Shown: positions 1 to 6,488, counted from the first letter of the stretch. The stretch is DNA of 10,382 nt from Methanomassiliicoccales archaeon (GCA_900767505.1 CAAFZG010000001.1:1-10382); one strand, 5' to 3'. The notes: generated by a model not told the origin, from the sequence alone. Program-made: numbers and translations.

Positions 1-40
1 CTACATAAGATACGCGCATCGGACCGGACCGATCGGGACA

Positions 41-50
41 ATAGATAAAT
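41..50 (+). promoter_or_regulatory. Archaeal TATA box of the XRE-cupin/acyl-CoA synthetase operon
   Basis: The A/T-rich stretch ATAGATAAAT is centred 26 nt upstream of the ATG at 72. This is the usual distance from an archaeal TATA box to the transcription start, so the mRNA is probably leaderless. A short AAGGG lies almost against the ATG and is too close to act as a ribosome binding site. Just upstream, at 18-33, ATCGG and CCGAT form a 5-bp inverted repeat that could be an operator, but it is short enough to be chance. Confidence 0.5.
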
Positions 51-71
51 CCGAGACTCAAATCTAAGGGT

Positions 72-650
72 ATGGACCCCCGTATCCCAGAGATAGCCGA
101 GAGGATCCGCGCTCTGCGTGAGATCTGCGGATTCGAGACCGCCGAGATGGCAGAGGCCACAGGCGTGACGGAAGAAGATTACATCCAACTCGAGTCAGGC
201 GAGAACGATTTCGGATTCACGTTCCTTTTCAAATGCGCCGAGAAGCTGGGAGTTGACATGATCGAGATCATAACGGGAAGCAACCCCCATCTCACCGATT
301 TCACGATCACCAGATCGGGCACCGGCCTGCCGATAAAGAGGCGCGAGGGATTCAACTACTACCACCTCGCGGCCACTTTCAAAGACAAGATGGCGGAACC
401 GTTCCTCGTGAAGGCCCCGTTCATCCAAGAGGAGCAGGACAGGGAGATCCCCCTGTCCCATCACGAAGGCCAGGAGTTCGACTACATCCTCTCGGGAACA
501 CTCAGATTCTCCCACGAAGGAAGGGAGGTCGACGTCGGACCGGGAGATACCCTGTACTACGACTCGGGCAAAGGCCACGGGATGATCGCCACATCGCCCG
601 AAGGGTGCGTGTTCCTGGCGGTCATCCTGAAGAAGGAGGGTTCCGATTGA
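72..650 (+). CDS. XRE-family helix-turn-helix regulator with C-terminal cupin domain
   Basis: Predicted DNA-binding regulator of 192 residues. Residues about 8-63 form an XRE/Cro-type helix-turn-helix (AERIRALREICGF, then MAEATGVTEEDYIQLESG). Residues about 110-188 form a cupin barrel, with the histidine-rich HHEGQEFDYILSGTLRF strand pair and the PGDTLYYDSGKGHG second motif. XRE-cupin proteins usually sense a small ligand in the cupin and control adjacent metabolic genes. The last bases overlap the TTG start of the acyl-CoA synthetase gene, so the two are co-transcribed and probably coupled in translation. The protein may therefore sense a carboxylic acid or acyl-CoA and control its own operon; that role is inferred. 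The ATG at 72 is supported by the TATA box 26 nt upstream. Domain assignment is confident; ligand and target are unknown. Confidence 0.9.
   Translation: MDPRIPEIAERIRALREICGFETAEMAEATGVTEEDYIQLESGENDFGFTFLFKCAEKLGVDMIEIITGSNPHLTDFTITRSGTGLPIKRREGFNYYHLAATFKDKMAEPFLVKAPFIQEEQDREIPLSHHEGQEFDYILSGTLRFSHEGREVDVGPGDTLYYDSGKGHGMIATSPEGCVFLAVILKKEGSD
633..640 (+). promoter_or_regulatory. Ribosome binding site fixing the TTG start of the acyl-CoA synthetase
   Basis: AAGGAGGG is a near-perfect Shine-Dalgarno sequence. It ends 6 nt before a TTG at 647 that is in frame with the ligase. It supports TTG 647 over the in-frame upstream ATG at 605, which has no such site and lies deep within the XRE-cupin gene. 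Confidence 0.75.
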
Positions 651-2302
651 TAGGCCTGTACAGAGATTACCTCCGCGAGGTGAAGAACGAGAAGGGCATC
701 GTCACCAAGGCCCATCTAGAGGTCCCTCCGGGATTCAACTTCGCATACGACGTCGTCGACAGGATCGCCGAGGCAGAACCCGACCGCAGGGCGCTCCAAT
801 GGTGCAGCATAACCGGCGCCGAGAGGATGTTCACCTTCGGGGACATAAAACGCCTCTCGGATAAGACGGCCAACTACCTCTCCTCCCAGGGGATCTCCAA
901 AGGCGACTACGTCCTGGTGGTCGTGAAGCACAGCTACCAGTTCTGGTATCTTTCCATCGCGCTGCACAAGATCGGTGCCGTGATGGTCCCGGCCACATTC
1001 ATGCTCAGGAAGCATGACATAGAGTACAGGGTTGCCGCCGCCGGTATCAAAGCATGCATATGCACCACCACATGCGACATCGCAGACCAGGTGGACATCT
1101 CCGAGAACATACCCACCCTCGAGAAGAAGTTCATCCTCAACGGCAGGAGGGAGGGATGGATCGACTTCGATGCGGGAGTGGAAGCGGCACCGGAATCATG
1201 GACGCGGGTGCCCAACAGCTCCGACGACATCATGCTGATGTACTTCACATCGGGGACCGCAGGGAACCCGAAGATGGTCCAGCACGATTTCTCATATCCT
1301 CTGGCGCACATCGTCACCGCGAAGAACTGGTACTGCATGAACCCCGACGGACTTCACTTCACCATCGCAGACACTGGATGGATCAAGTGCGCATGGGGAA
1401 AGCTCTACGCCCCATGGATGATGGAGGGCGGCATATTCGTCTACGAGTTCGAGAAGTTCGAACCATCCGACATCATGGACAAGATCGAGAAGTACCGCAT
1501 AACCACGCTCTGCAGCCCCCCGACCATGTTCAGGATGTTCCTGAACGCCGGCGTCGAGGGACACGACCTGTCCTCGCTGACGCACACAGGCATAGCTGGA
1601 GAGGCCCTCAGTCCGGACACGTTCAAAAAATGGTACGAGGCCACCGGACTCAAGCTCATGGAGGCATTCGGACAGACCGAGACGCCTCCGATCGTGGGGA
1701 CCTGGGCCGGAATGGAGCCGAAGCCCGGTTCGATGGGCGTCCCGTCACCGCTTTTCGACGTGGACCTTGTCGACCCCGAAGGCAACAGCGTACCTGCGGG
1801 AGTGGACGGAGAGATCATCGTGCGCCTTTGGCACAGAGAGCCCGGGATCACCGTGGGATATCTTGCCAACGACGAGGGCAACCGCGTCCTGAAGGAGGAG
1901 AAGGTCCATCACACCGGCGACGTTGCCTGGAAGGATGAGGACGGATACTTCTGGTATGTCGGAAGGAACGACGACATCATCAAATCCTCTGGATACAGGA
2001 TCAGTCCGTTCGAGATCGAGAGTGTGCTGATGCACCATCCCGCGATATTGGAGTGCGCCATAACCGGCGTGCCCGATCCCGTCAGAGGACAGCTGGTCAA
2101 GGCCACCATCGTCCTGAGGGAAGGATTCATGGGCGACGAGGCTCTGGTGAAAGAGCTCCAGAACTACGTGAAGAAGGAGACCGCCCCATACAAGTACCCG
2201 AGGACGGTCGAGTTCGTCGAGAACCTGCCCAAATCCACCAGCGGGAAGATCATGCGCAGGAAGATCAGATGCGACGACGCCAAGCAGGACCCCAAACAAT
2301 GA
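647..2302 (+). CDS. AMP-forming acyl-CoA synthetase (medium/branched-chain acyl-CoA synthetase-like)
   Basis: Cytoplasmic ANL-superfamily ligase of 551 residues that activates a carboxylic acid with ATP and CoA, giving acyl-CoA, AMP and pyrophosphate. Visible motifs, counted from the TTG start: ATP P-loop YFTSGTAGNPKM (199-210), A5 motif FGQTET (341-346), TGD (423-425), the hinge region around R440-K446 with SSGYRISPFEIE, and the C-terminal catalytic lysine K534 in TSGKIMRR. Length and motifs fit the medium-chain acyl-CoA synthetase (ACSM-like) branch. A known archaeal relative in Methanosarcina acetivorans prefers branched short acids such as 2-methylbutyrate, but the substrate cannot be read here. 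The TTG start overlaps the TGA of the preceding regulator (647-650) and has a strong ribosome site, so translation is coupled. Possible roles are salvage of short or branched fatty acids, for example from a gut environment, or aryl acid activation. Confidence 0.93.
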   Translation: MIGLYRDYLREVKNEKGIVTKAHLEVPPGFNFAYDVVDRIAEAEPDRRALQWCSITGAERMFTFGDIKRLSDKTANYLSSQGISKGDYVLVVVKHSYQFWYLSIALHKIGAVMVPATFMLRKHDIEYRVAAAGIKACICTTTCDIADQVDISENIPTLEKKFILNGRREGWIDFDAGVEAAPESWTRVPNSSDDIMLMYFTSGTAGNPKMVQHDFSYPLAHIVTAKNWYCMNPDGLHFTIADTGWIKCAWGKLYAPWMMEGGIFVYEFEKFEPSDIMDKIEKYRITTLCSPPTMFRMFLNAGVEGHDLSSLTHTGIAGEALSPDTFKKWYEATGLKLMEAFGQTETPPIVGTWAGMEPKPGSMGVPSPLFDVDLVDPEGNSVPAGVDGEIIVRLWHREPGITVGYLANDEGNRVLKEEKVHHTGDVAWKDEDGYFWYVGRNDDIIKSSGYRISPFEIESVLMHHPAILECAITGVPDPVRGQLVKATIVLREGFMGDEALVKELQNYVKKETAPYKYPRTVEFVENLPKSTSGKIMRRKIRCDDAKQDPKQ

Positions 2303-2309
2303 CCTTCAA

Positions 2310-2329
2310 GGGCCCGGGACACCGGGCCC
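2310..2329 (+). terminator. GC-rich hairpin after the acyl-CoA synthetase
   Basis: A perfect 8-bp stem, GGGCCCGG and CCGGGCCC with loop GACA, starts 8 nt after the ligase stop codon and precedes the promoter of the next gene. No U-tract follows directly; the nearest T-rich stretch starts about 18 nt downstream. It is therefore not a classic archaeal terminator and may instead define or protect the mRNA 3' end. Confidence 0.4.
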
Positions 2330-2350
2330 GCCTTACAACGGAACGTATTT

Positions 2351-2359
2351 CTTATCTAT
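2351..2359 (+). promoter_or_regulatory. Probable TATA box of the corrinoid adenosyltransferase gene
   Basis: CTTATCTAT lies in an otherwise GC-rich gap. Transcription would begin near 2380, downstream of the first in-frame ATG (2375) and upstream of the ATG at 2393. This favours the later start with a short leader of about 13 nt carrying a weak GGATGAT ribosome-site-like sequence. Confidence 0.4.
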
Positions 2360-2392
2360 CTGTCAGACGAATCCATGATATGGGATGATACT

Positions 2393-2941
2393 ATGAGCGG
2401 TTGTCCTGAAGAAATCAAGAAAGAACTCGGACTTGTCCATGTCTACACAGGGAACGGAAAGGGGAAGACCACTACGGCCTTGGGACTCGCATTCCGTGCA
2501 ACGGGAAGGGGACTGAACGTCATAATGCTCCAGTTCCTGAAACCGGACAACTGCTACGGCGAGCACATCGCATCCAAGAGGCTCGACAGATTCACGATCA
2601 TCCCCATGGGAGCCGACCACATGTGCGGCCAGGCAGTGCCCAGGGAAATTGATGAGGAACTCACCAGGAAGGGTCTAGAGAAGGCCAGGGAGGTCCTCAC
2701 ATCCGGAGAATACGACCTGGTCATCCTGGATGAGGTGAACAACTCCATGAAGTTCGGGCTCATCGACCCCAAGGGCCTTATCGAGATCCTCGAAAGTCGC
2801 GCACCCCACACAGAAGTGGTCCTCACCGGAAGGGGCGTCCCGCAGGAGATCATCGACTACGCCGACCTTGTTACGGAGATGAAGCTGATCAAGCATCCGT
2901 TCGACAAGGGCATCGATGCACGCATGGGCATAGAATACTGA
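2393..2941 (+). CDS. cobO: Cob(I)yrinic acid a,c-diamide/cob(I)alamin adenosyltransferase (CobA/CobO/BtuR family)
   Basis: Transfers the 5'-deoxyadenosyl group of ATP to the cobalt of a reduced corrinoid, giving adenosylcobamide precursors. The protein of 182 residues is close to the usual size of this family. Visible signatures: the P-loop GNGKGKTT (residues 20-27), which in this family holds ATP in a reversed orientation, QFLKP in the following strand, the VILDEVNNSMKFGLI block typical of CobA, and the C-terminal RMGIEY close to the family's ARKGIEY ending. An in-frame ATG at 2375 would add six residues, but the TATA box position favours 2393. The gene has its own promoter and no cobamide-synthesis neighbours here. 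Corrinoid supply matters to methanogens because methyltransferases and coenzyme M methylation use cobamides. Confidence 0.93.
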   Translation: MSGCPEEIKKELGLVHVYTGNGKGKTTTALGLAFRATGRGLNVIMLQFLKPDNCYGEHIASKRLDRFTIIPMGADHMCGQAVPREIDEELTRKGLEKAREVLTSGEYDLVILDEVNNSMKFGLIDPKGLIEILESRAPHTEVVLTGRGVPQEIIDYADLVTEMKLIKHPFDKGIDARMGIEY

Positions 2942-2973
2942 CTTTTCGGCTCCAACTGACCTGAGAACATCCG

Positions 2974-2982
2974 GTTATTTGT
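2974..2982 (+). promoter_or_regulatory. TATA box of the cysK-metA operon
   Basis: GTTATTTGT is centred about 29 nt upstream of the cysK ATG, predicting a leaderless or nearly leaderless transcript. No Shine-Dalgarno sequence precedes the start. Confidence 0.45.
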
Positions 2983-3006
2983 ACAGGAAGTCAATCACAG
3001 CATGCT

Positions 3007-3912
3007 ATGACACTATTCAACAGCATCACCGAGACCATAGGGGAGACGCCGCTTGTGCGTCTGAACAGGATCACTCCTCCCGGCACAGAGGTCTATGTGA
3101 AGATCGAGAAAGGGAACCCGGCAGGCTCCATCAAGGACAGGGCGGCCCTGCAGATGATCAACGATGCTGTCGCCCGCGGAGCCCTGAAGGAGGGAGGCAC
3201 CATAGTGGAGCCCACCTCCGGCAACACAGGCATCGCCATCGCAATGGTCGCTGCGGCCAGAGGCTTCAAAGCAGTCATCGTCATGCCCGACACGATGTCC
3301 AAGGAGCGCATCTCGCTCATGAAGGCATACGGAGCGGAGGTTATCCTCTCGCCCGGAGCGGAGGGCATGAAGGGCGCAGTCGACGAAGCGGAGAGGATCT
3401 GCAGGGAAAGGGACGGCTTCATATGCGGTCAGTTCGACAACCCTGCCAATGCGGCGGCCCACAGGACCGGCACAGGGAAGGAGATCCTCAGGGACCTGCC
3501 CGATGTCGACTACATCTTCGCAGGCATAGGCACAGGAGGCACCGCCAGCGGAATCGCCATGGCGCTGAAGGATGCAGGTTCCAAAGCGAAGGTCATCGGT
3601 ATCGAGCCCGCCGAGAGCCCGCTCCTGACCGAAGGACGTGCCGGACCCCACAAGATCCAGGGCATCGGAGCCAATTTCATCCCCGGAAACTACCACGACG
3701 ACCTCGTATCCGAGGTCTGGAAGGTCACGGGAGACGAGGCGATCGCCACATCAGTCGCCCTCGCCCGCAAGGAAGGGATATTCGCAGGCATATCCTCCGG
3801 CGCCAACGTCGCTGCGGCCATCAGAATGGCCGAGAAGGAGCCGTCGGCACGCATAGTCGCCATCCTCCCGGACGGCGGAGAGAAATACATGAGCCTGGGC
3901 ATATACGAGTGA
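3007..3912 (+). CDS. cysK: Cysteine synthase / O-acetylserine sulfhydrylase-family PLP enzyme
   Basis: PLP-dependent beta-replacement enzyme of 301 residues (fold type II), the normal length for CysK. Visible: the PLP Schiff-base lysine K43 in GNPAGSIKDRAA, the substrate loop PTSGNTGIAIA, QFDNPAN, the phosphate-binding GIGTGGTASG, and GISSGANVAAA near the C-terminus. The family reaction is O-acetylserine plus sulfide to cysteine and acetate. Some members use O-phosphoserine or act as cystathionine beta-synthase with homocysteine, and the sequence alone does not separate these. The stop codon is only 4 bp before the ATG of metA, so the two form an operon. Because metA supplies a homocysteine precursor, a cystathionine or transsulfuration role is a real alternative. 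The pair resembles bacterial sulfur amino acid operons, which suggests acquisition from bacteria (inference). Confidence 0.93.
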   Translation: MTLFNSITETIGETPLVRLNRITPPGTEVYVKIEKGNPAGSIKDRAALQMINDAVARGALKEGGTIVEPTSGNTGIAIAMVAAARGFKAVIVMPDTMSKERISLMKAYGAEVILSPGAEGMKGAVDEAERICRERDGFICGQFDNPANAAAHRTGTGKEILRDLPDVDYIFAGIGTGGTASGIAMALKDAGSKAKVIGIEPAESPLLTEGRAGPHKIQGIGANFIPGNYHDDLVSEVWKVTGDEAIATSVALARKEGIFAGISSGANVAAAIRMAEKEPSARIVAILPDGGEKYMSLGIYE

Positions 3913-3916
3913 TATC

Positions 3917-4843
3917 ATGCCAGTAAAGATTCCGGACGACCTGCCCGCTTCATCGATCCTCGAATCGGAGAACATCTTCGTGATGTCCGAGAAGAGGGCA
4001 GTGGCGCAGGACATCCGTCCGCTGGACATCCTGATCATGAATCTCATGCCCACCAAGGTGGAGACGGAGACCCAACTCCTCAGGTGCCTCAGTAACAGCC
4101 CGCTTCAGACCAACGTCGAGTTCCTGCAGGCGGCCACCCATCTGTCGAAGAACATCTCGGCAGAGTATCTGAATCGCTTCTACAGAACATTCGACGAGGT
4201 CAAGAACCGCAAGTTCGACGGGATGATAATCACCGGCGCACCGTTGGAATCCATCGACTTCGAGGAAGTGGACTATTGGGACGAGCTGTGCAGGATCATG
4301 GATTGGACCCGCACCAACGTGTGCTCCACGCTCTACATCTGCTGGGGCGCCCTGGCGGGACTGTTCCACCAGTACGGGATACCCAAGTACAAACTCGAGT
4401 CCAAGATATCCGGGATCTTCGAACAGAAACTCCTGAACCACTACGAACCCCTGACCAGGGGATTCGACGACCGCTTCTTCATGCCCCAGTCCAGACACAG
4501 CGAGGTCAGGGCGGAGGACATAGCGGCCAATCCCCATCTACACATACTGTGCTCCTCGGAGGAGTCCGGGGTGGGCATCGTGATGTCCGAGAAGAACGAG
4601 GTGTTCATCACTGGACACTTCGAATACGACGCGGGCACGCTTGCCTACGAGTATGAGAGGGACATCACCGCGGGCATGAACGCTCATGTCCCCGACCACT
4701 ACTTCGAGGACGACGATCCCTGCAAGGACCCGATCGTGAGATGGAGGGGTCATGCCACGCTGTTCTTCACCAACTGGCTGAACTACTGCGTCTATCAGCT
4801 GACACCCTACGATCAGAACGAGATAGGGGAAGAAACTCACTGA
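3917..4843 (+). CDS. metA: Homoserine O-acyltransferase MetA, predicted acetyl-CoA-using
   Basis: First committed step of methionine synthesis: acylates the hydroxyl of homoserine. At 308 residues it is full length for MetA, a glutamine-amidotransferase-like fold. Visible: K47 and E49 in MPTKVETE, the nucleophile C142 in YICWGALAGL, S192 in PQSRHSE, H234 and E236 in GHFEYDAGTL (the usual His235/Glu237 pair shifted by one), and R248. Residue 111 is Glu (GAPLE). In studied MetA proteins Glu111 goes with acetyl-CoA and Gly111 with succinyl-CoA, so O-acetylhomoserine is the likely product despite the usual database label of succinyltransferase. Start ATG 3917 follows a GTGAT ribosome-site-like stretch at the cysK stop. 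The 3' end overlaps the convergent radical SAM gene by 7 bp. Confidence 0.94.
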   Translation: MPVKIPDDLPASSILESENIFVMSEKRAVAQDIRPLDILIMNLMPTKVETETQLLRCLSNSPLQTNVEFLQAATHLSKNISAEYLNRFYRTFDEVKNRKFDGMIITGAPLESIDFEEVDYWDELCRIMDWTRTNVCSTLYICWGALAGLFHQYGIPKYKLESKISGIFEQKLLNHYEPLTRGFDDRFFMPQSRHSEVRAEDIAANPHLHILCSSEESGVGIVMSEKNEVFITGHFEYDAGTLAYEYERDITAGMNAHVPDHYFEDDDPCKDPIVRWRGHATLFFTNWLNYCVYQLTPYDQNEIGEETH

Positions 4844-5967
4844 TTGATGACGCGGGGGTTGACGAGCTTTCCGACGATGGCGTCCCTGACGAAATCGTTG
4901 AGGTCCGTCGTATCCCCGCGCCCGTCGATCACCTTCTGGACCTCTTCGGCCACATGAAGGAAGACCTCTCTGAATATCCTGCAGGAATCTCCGCCGTTGT
5001 TCTCCAATCCGCATTCGTGATATGCATCCATGGAGCAGCCTCCGTTGCAGTGCTTGAATACCGGGCACGAAGCGCATTTCTCCCTGCGCTGGATGGAACC
5101 GATCAGGATCCTCTTGAATCCCTCCGAATGGAACAGCTCGTCGAACGTGTCGTCGTTGATGTTCCCCATGCGGAATTCCTCGGGACATGCCTTCGCACAC
5201 GGGTAGACGGTGCCGTCCGGATTGACGCATATCCATTTCGTGAGACACGAGGAATGGGCGCAGTCCGCCGGGACAGGGTCTCCCAGATAATTCAGGATGT
5301 ACAGATAGTGGGGGATCAGGGGCACATGGGCCTCCGAATCGTGGAACCACTCGTCGAACGCCTCTATGCTGCCTCTGATATACTCGTCAGGATCGGGCAC
5401 CGTGCCGTTGCATTTGGCGCAGCCCGCCGGTATCACGGGATTCAGGGAGAGGTTCGTGCCGTTGACCTTGAAATAATCATAGAGCTCCTTCTGCTTCAAA
5501 GCCGTCTCGGCCGAGATCGTCGCGGACACGGAGTACTTGTTCTCCTTGGCGGACAGCATGTCCAACGCCTTGGAGGGATCCCCGTCACGGAGAACGGAAT
5601 TGTAAGGACCCTCATAGGAGACTCCTACATTGATCATCTTCTCGCGACAGTAGGCCATCAGACGACGGTTGATGAGCGTACCGTTGGTCTGAATGGTGTT
5701 GCTGAAGCGATTCCTGTCCTTTCCGAAGTACTTCTCCTGAAGGGATATCGCTTCCTTGAAAAACGACATGGGGAGCGTCAGCGGTTCTCCGCCATGCCAG
5801 ATGAACCATACGGACTCGTACTCCTCGGAGCACTTCCGTATCAGATTCTCCAACGTCTCGGGGGACATCTCCCCCTTCACCCTCTCCTCGGGCGTGTGGT
5901 AGCAGTGGCTGCACGAATGGTTGCAATACAGCGTCGGCTTTACCACTACAGAGAGGTAGGGCTTCAT
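4837..5967 (-). CDS. Radical SAM/SPASM peptide-modifying enzyme (anaerobic sulfatase-maturase-like)
   Basis: Iron-sulfur enzyme of 376 residues. The N-terminal radical SAM cluster motif is C15-x3-C19-x2-C22 (YCNHSCSHCYH), followed by HGGEPL (58-63), which contacts SAM, QTNGTL (93-98) and VGVSYEGP (114-121). The C-terminal SPASM domain shows C247-x4-G-x4-C257 and C298-x2-C301-x5-C307-x3-C311, then C319 and C329, the layout that holds two auxiliary [4Fe-4S] clusters. Closest known types are anaerobic sulfatase maturases and RiPP maturases. No sulfatase lies nearby, and where sulfatase maturases usually have SLDGP this protein has SYEGP. It lies 12 bp downstream of a Cys-rich peptide gene with the same orientation, which is the likely substrate. 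Thioether, cyclophane or other crosslinks are possible; the chemistry is not readable. No strong ribosome site precedes the ATG at 5967, so coupled translation with the peptide is possible. Confidence 0.92.
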   Translation of the reverse strand: MKPYLSVVVKPTLYCNHSCSHCYHTPEERVKGEMSPETLENLIRKCSEEYESVWFIWHGGEPLTLPMSFFKEAISLQEKYFGKDRNRFSNTIQTNGTLINRRLMAYCREKMINVGVSYEGPYNSVLRDGDPSKALDMLSAKENKYSVSATISAETALKQKELYDYFKVNGTNLSLNPVIPAGCAKCNGTVPDPDEYIRGSIEAFDEWFHDSEAHVPLIPHYLYILNYLGDPVPADCAHSSCLTKWICVNPDGTVYPCAKACPEEFRMGNINDDTFDELFHSEGFKRILIGSIQRREKCASCPVFKHCNGGCSMDAYHECGLENNGGDSCRIFREVFLHVAEEVQKVIDGRGDTTDLNDFVRDAIVGKLVNPRVINQ

Positions 5968-5979
5968 GCGTTGCGCCTA

Positions 5980-6276
5980 TCAGAAAGGCCAGTATGTCCA
6001 GGCACCGTTGAATCCGTTGGTGCAGTAGCAGCAGCATGCCACACAGACAACGACGCCTCCGATGAGACATCCGTACCATCCGGGGGTGGAACAGCATCCC
6101 TTGTCGTCGCAGCAGCAGTAGTCGCACTTGGTCGAGCCCTCGTGATCTCCTTTGTCATAACGCTCGCTGTGGTCTGTCTCAGGAAGTCCCTCCATAGCGA
6201 ATGCGATGAACGCTGAAGGGGACTGGCTCTCGTAAAGTGCGGTCAATTTGTCTACCGATGCTGACTCGTACGACAT
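5980..6276 (-). CDS. Cys-rich small peptide, candidate RiPP precursor for the adjacent radical SAM enzyme
   Basis: A 98-residue protein in two parts. Residues 1-50 contain no Cys and include a leader-like segment (KLTALYESQSPSAFIAF). Residues 51-98 contain 12 Cys, at 51, 54-56, 61, 62, 70, 78, 81-83 and 85, then an aromatic tail (GFNGAWTYWPF). Residues about 67-85 are hydrophobic as well as Cys-rich, so a membrane helix similar to eukaryotic Cys-rich transmembrane modules is an alternative, as is a metal-binding protein. The start ATG 6276 has a good AGGTGAG ribosome site 6 nt upstream and a TATA box about 60 nt upstream. It is the first gene of an operon with the radical SAM/SPASM enzyme. 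Small Cys-rich peptides next to SPASM enzymes are a known RiPP arrangement, including in methanogens. No peptidase or exporter is visible in the window. I do not recognise a named family for this peptide. Confidence 0.8.
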   Translation of the reverse strand: MSYESASVDKLTALYESQSPSAFIAFAMEGLPETDHSERYDKGDHEGSTKCDYCCCDDKGCCSTPGWYGCLIGGVVVCVACCCYCTNGFNGAWTYWPF

Positions 6277-6282
6277 TGGATA

Positions 6283-6289
6283 CTCACCT
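6283..6289 (-). promoter_or_regulatory. Ribosome binding site of the Cys-rich peptide gene
   Basis: On the minus strand AGGTGAG sits 6 nt before the ATG, matching the archaeal 16S anti-Shine-Dalgarno. Most operon heads in this window lack such a site, so this transcript is unusual in having a real leader. Confidence 0.65.
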
Positions 6290-6302
6290 ACCGAAGATAT
6301 AA

Positions 6303-6323
6303 ACTCGGTACGAGTGCGGTACC
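6303..6323. promoter_or_regulatory. Inverted repeats in the leader of the peptide operon (possible operator)
   Basis: ACTCG-GTA-CGAGT (6303-6315) is a 5-bp inverted repeat. It overlaps a second one, GGTAC (6307-6311) and GTACC (6319-6323). Both lie around the predicted transcription start of the peptide operon (about 6306-6310), where a repressor could block initiation. The function is speculative. Confidence 0.3.
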
Positions 6324-6329
6324 TTGTGC

Positions 6330-6341
6330 GGATATTTAACC
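6330..6341 (-). promoter_or_regulatory. TATA box of the Cys-rich peptide/radical SAM operon
   Basis: On the minus strand GGTTAAATATCC contains TTAAATAT, close to the archaeal TATA consensus TTTAWATA. Transcription would begin near 6306-6310, giving a leader of about 30 nt before the ATG at 6276. Confidence 0.6.
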
Positions 6342-6383
6342 GTTCTTACTGCCCGTTGTGAGCCAGCCGATTACGGGATGATG

Positions 6384-6400
6384 AAGCGCGCTTATATTCC
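6384..6400 (+). promoter_or_regulatory. Palindrome plus second TATA-like element in the divergent region
   Basis: The 10-bp perfect palindrome AAGCGCGCTT (6384-6393) runs directly into a TATA-like CTTATATTCC (6391-6400) pointing rightwards. A transcript from here would begin near 6420, about 90 nt upstream of the DUF5685 start. It could be a second, regulated promoter or a small RNA promoter, or chance. Confidence 0.25.
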
Positions 6401-6479
6401 GAACGTATCTGTTTTTGCCGCCGATCCGGAAAATCCCGTTCCCGTGCGACATTGGATCGCACCGTTTTCCTGCACAGGT

Positions 6480-6488
6480 GTTATATCA
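6480..6488 (+). promoter_or_regulatory. TATA box of the DUF5685 gene
   Basis: GTTATATCA is centred 27 nt upstream of the ATG at 6511, predicting a leaderless mRNA. No Shine-Dalgarno precedes that ATG. The 9-bp sequence ATCGCACCG occurs on both sides of the box (6456-6464 and 6499-6507). Confidence 0.55.

Larger units (their letters stand above)
6265..6463 (-). repeat. Imperfect repeat of the peptide gene's translation start region
   Basis: The start region of the Cys-rich peptide (6265-6288: GGTGAG, then ATCCAATGTCG, then ACG) recurs at 6441-6463 (GGTGCG, ATCCAATGTCG, ACG) in the same orientation. 20 of 24 aligned positions match, including an 11-bp exact core. The upstream copy opens a 38-codon frame (6336-6452) without Cys. 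Either a decayed duplicate of the peptide gene or a shared regulatory sequence would explain it. Confidence 0.45.

Noticed and set aside
1054..1938. A 294-codon + frame inside the acyl-CoA synthetase
   Set aside because: Arg/His/Gly-rich shadow of a well-supported ligase frame.
2375..2392. Earlier ATG for the corrinoid adenosyltransferase
   Set aside because: The predicted transcription start near 2380 lies after it, and the added residues are not typical of the family.
2979..3926. A 315-codon + frame overlapping cysK
   Set aside because: The translation is Arg/His-rich with no motif, whereas the other frame is a full cysteine synthase.
4741..6216. A 491-codon open frame on the + strand antisense to the radical SAM gene
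   Set aside because: It lies opposite a gene with unmistakable radical SAM and SPASM motifs, shows no recognisable domain, and long antisense frames are expected with this codon bias.
5980..6276. The Cys-rich peptide as a sulfatase-type formylglycine substrate
   Set aside because: No C-x-P-x-R or S-x-P/A-x-R motif is present, and no sulfatase gene is in the window.
6336..6452. A 38-codon minus-strand frame whose start resembles that of the Cys-rich peptide
   Set aside because: No Cys, no recognisable motif, and its stop lies inside the peptide operon's TATA box. Kept as a repeat and as a finding, not as a gene.
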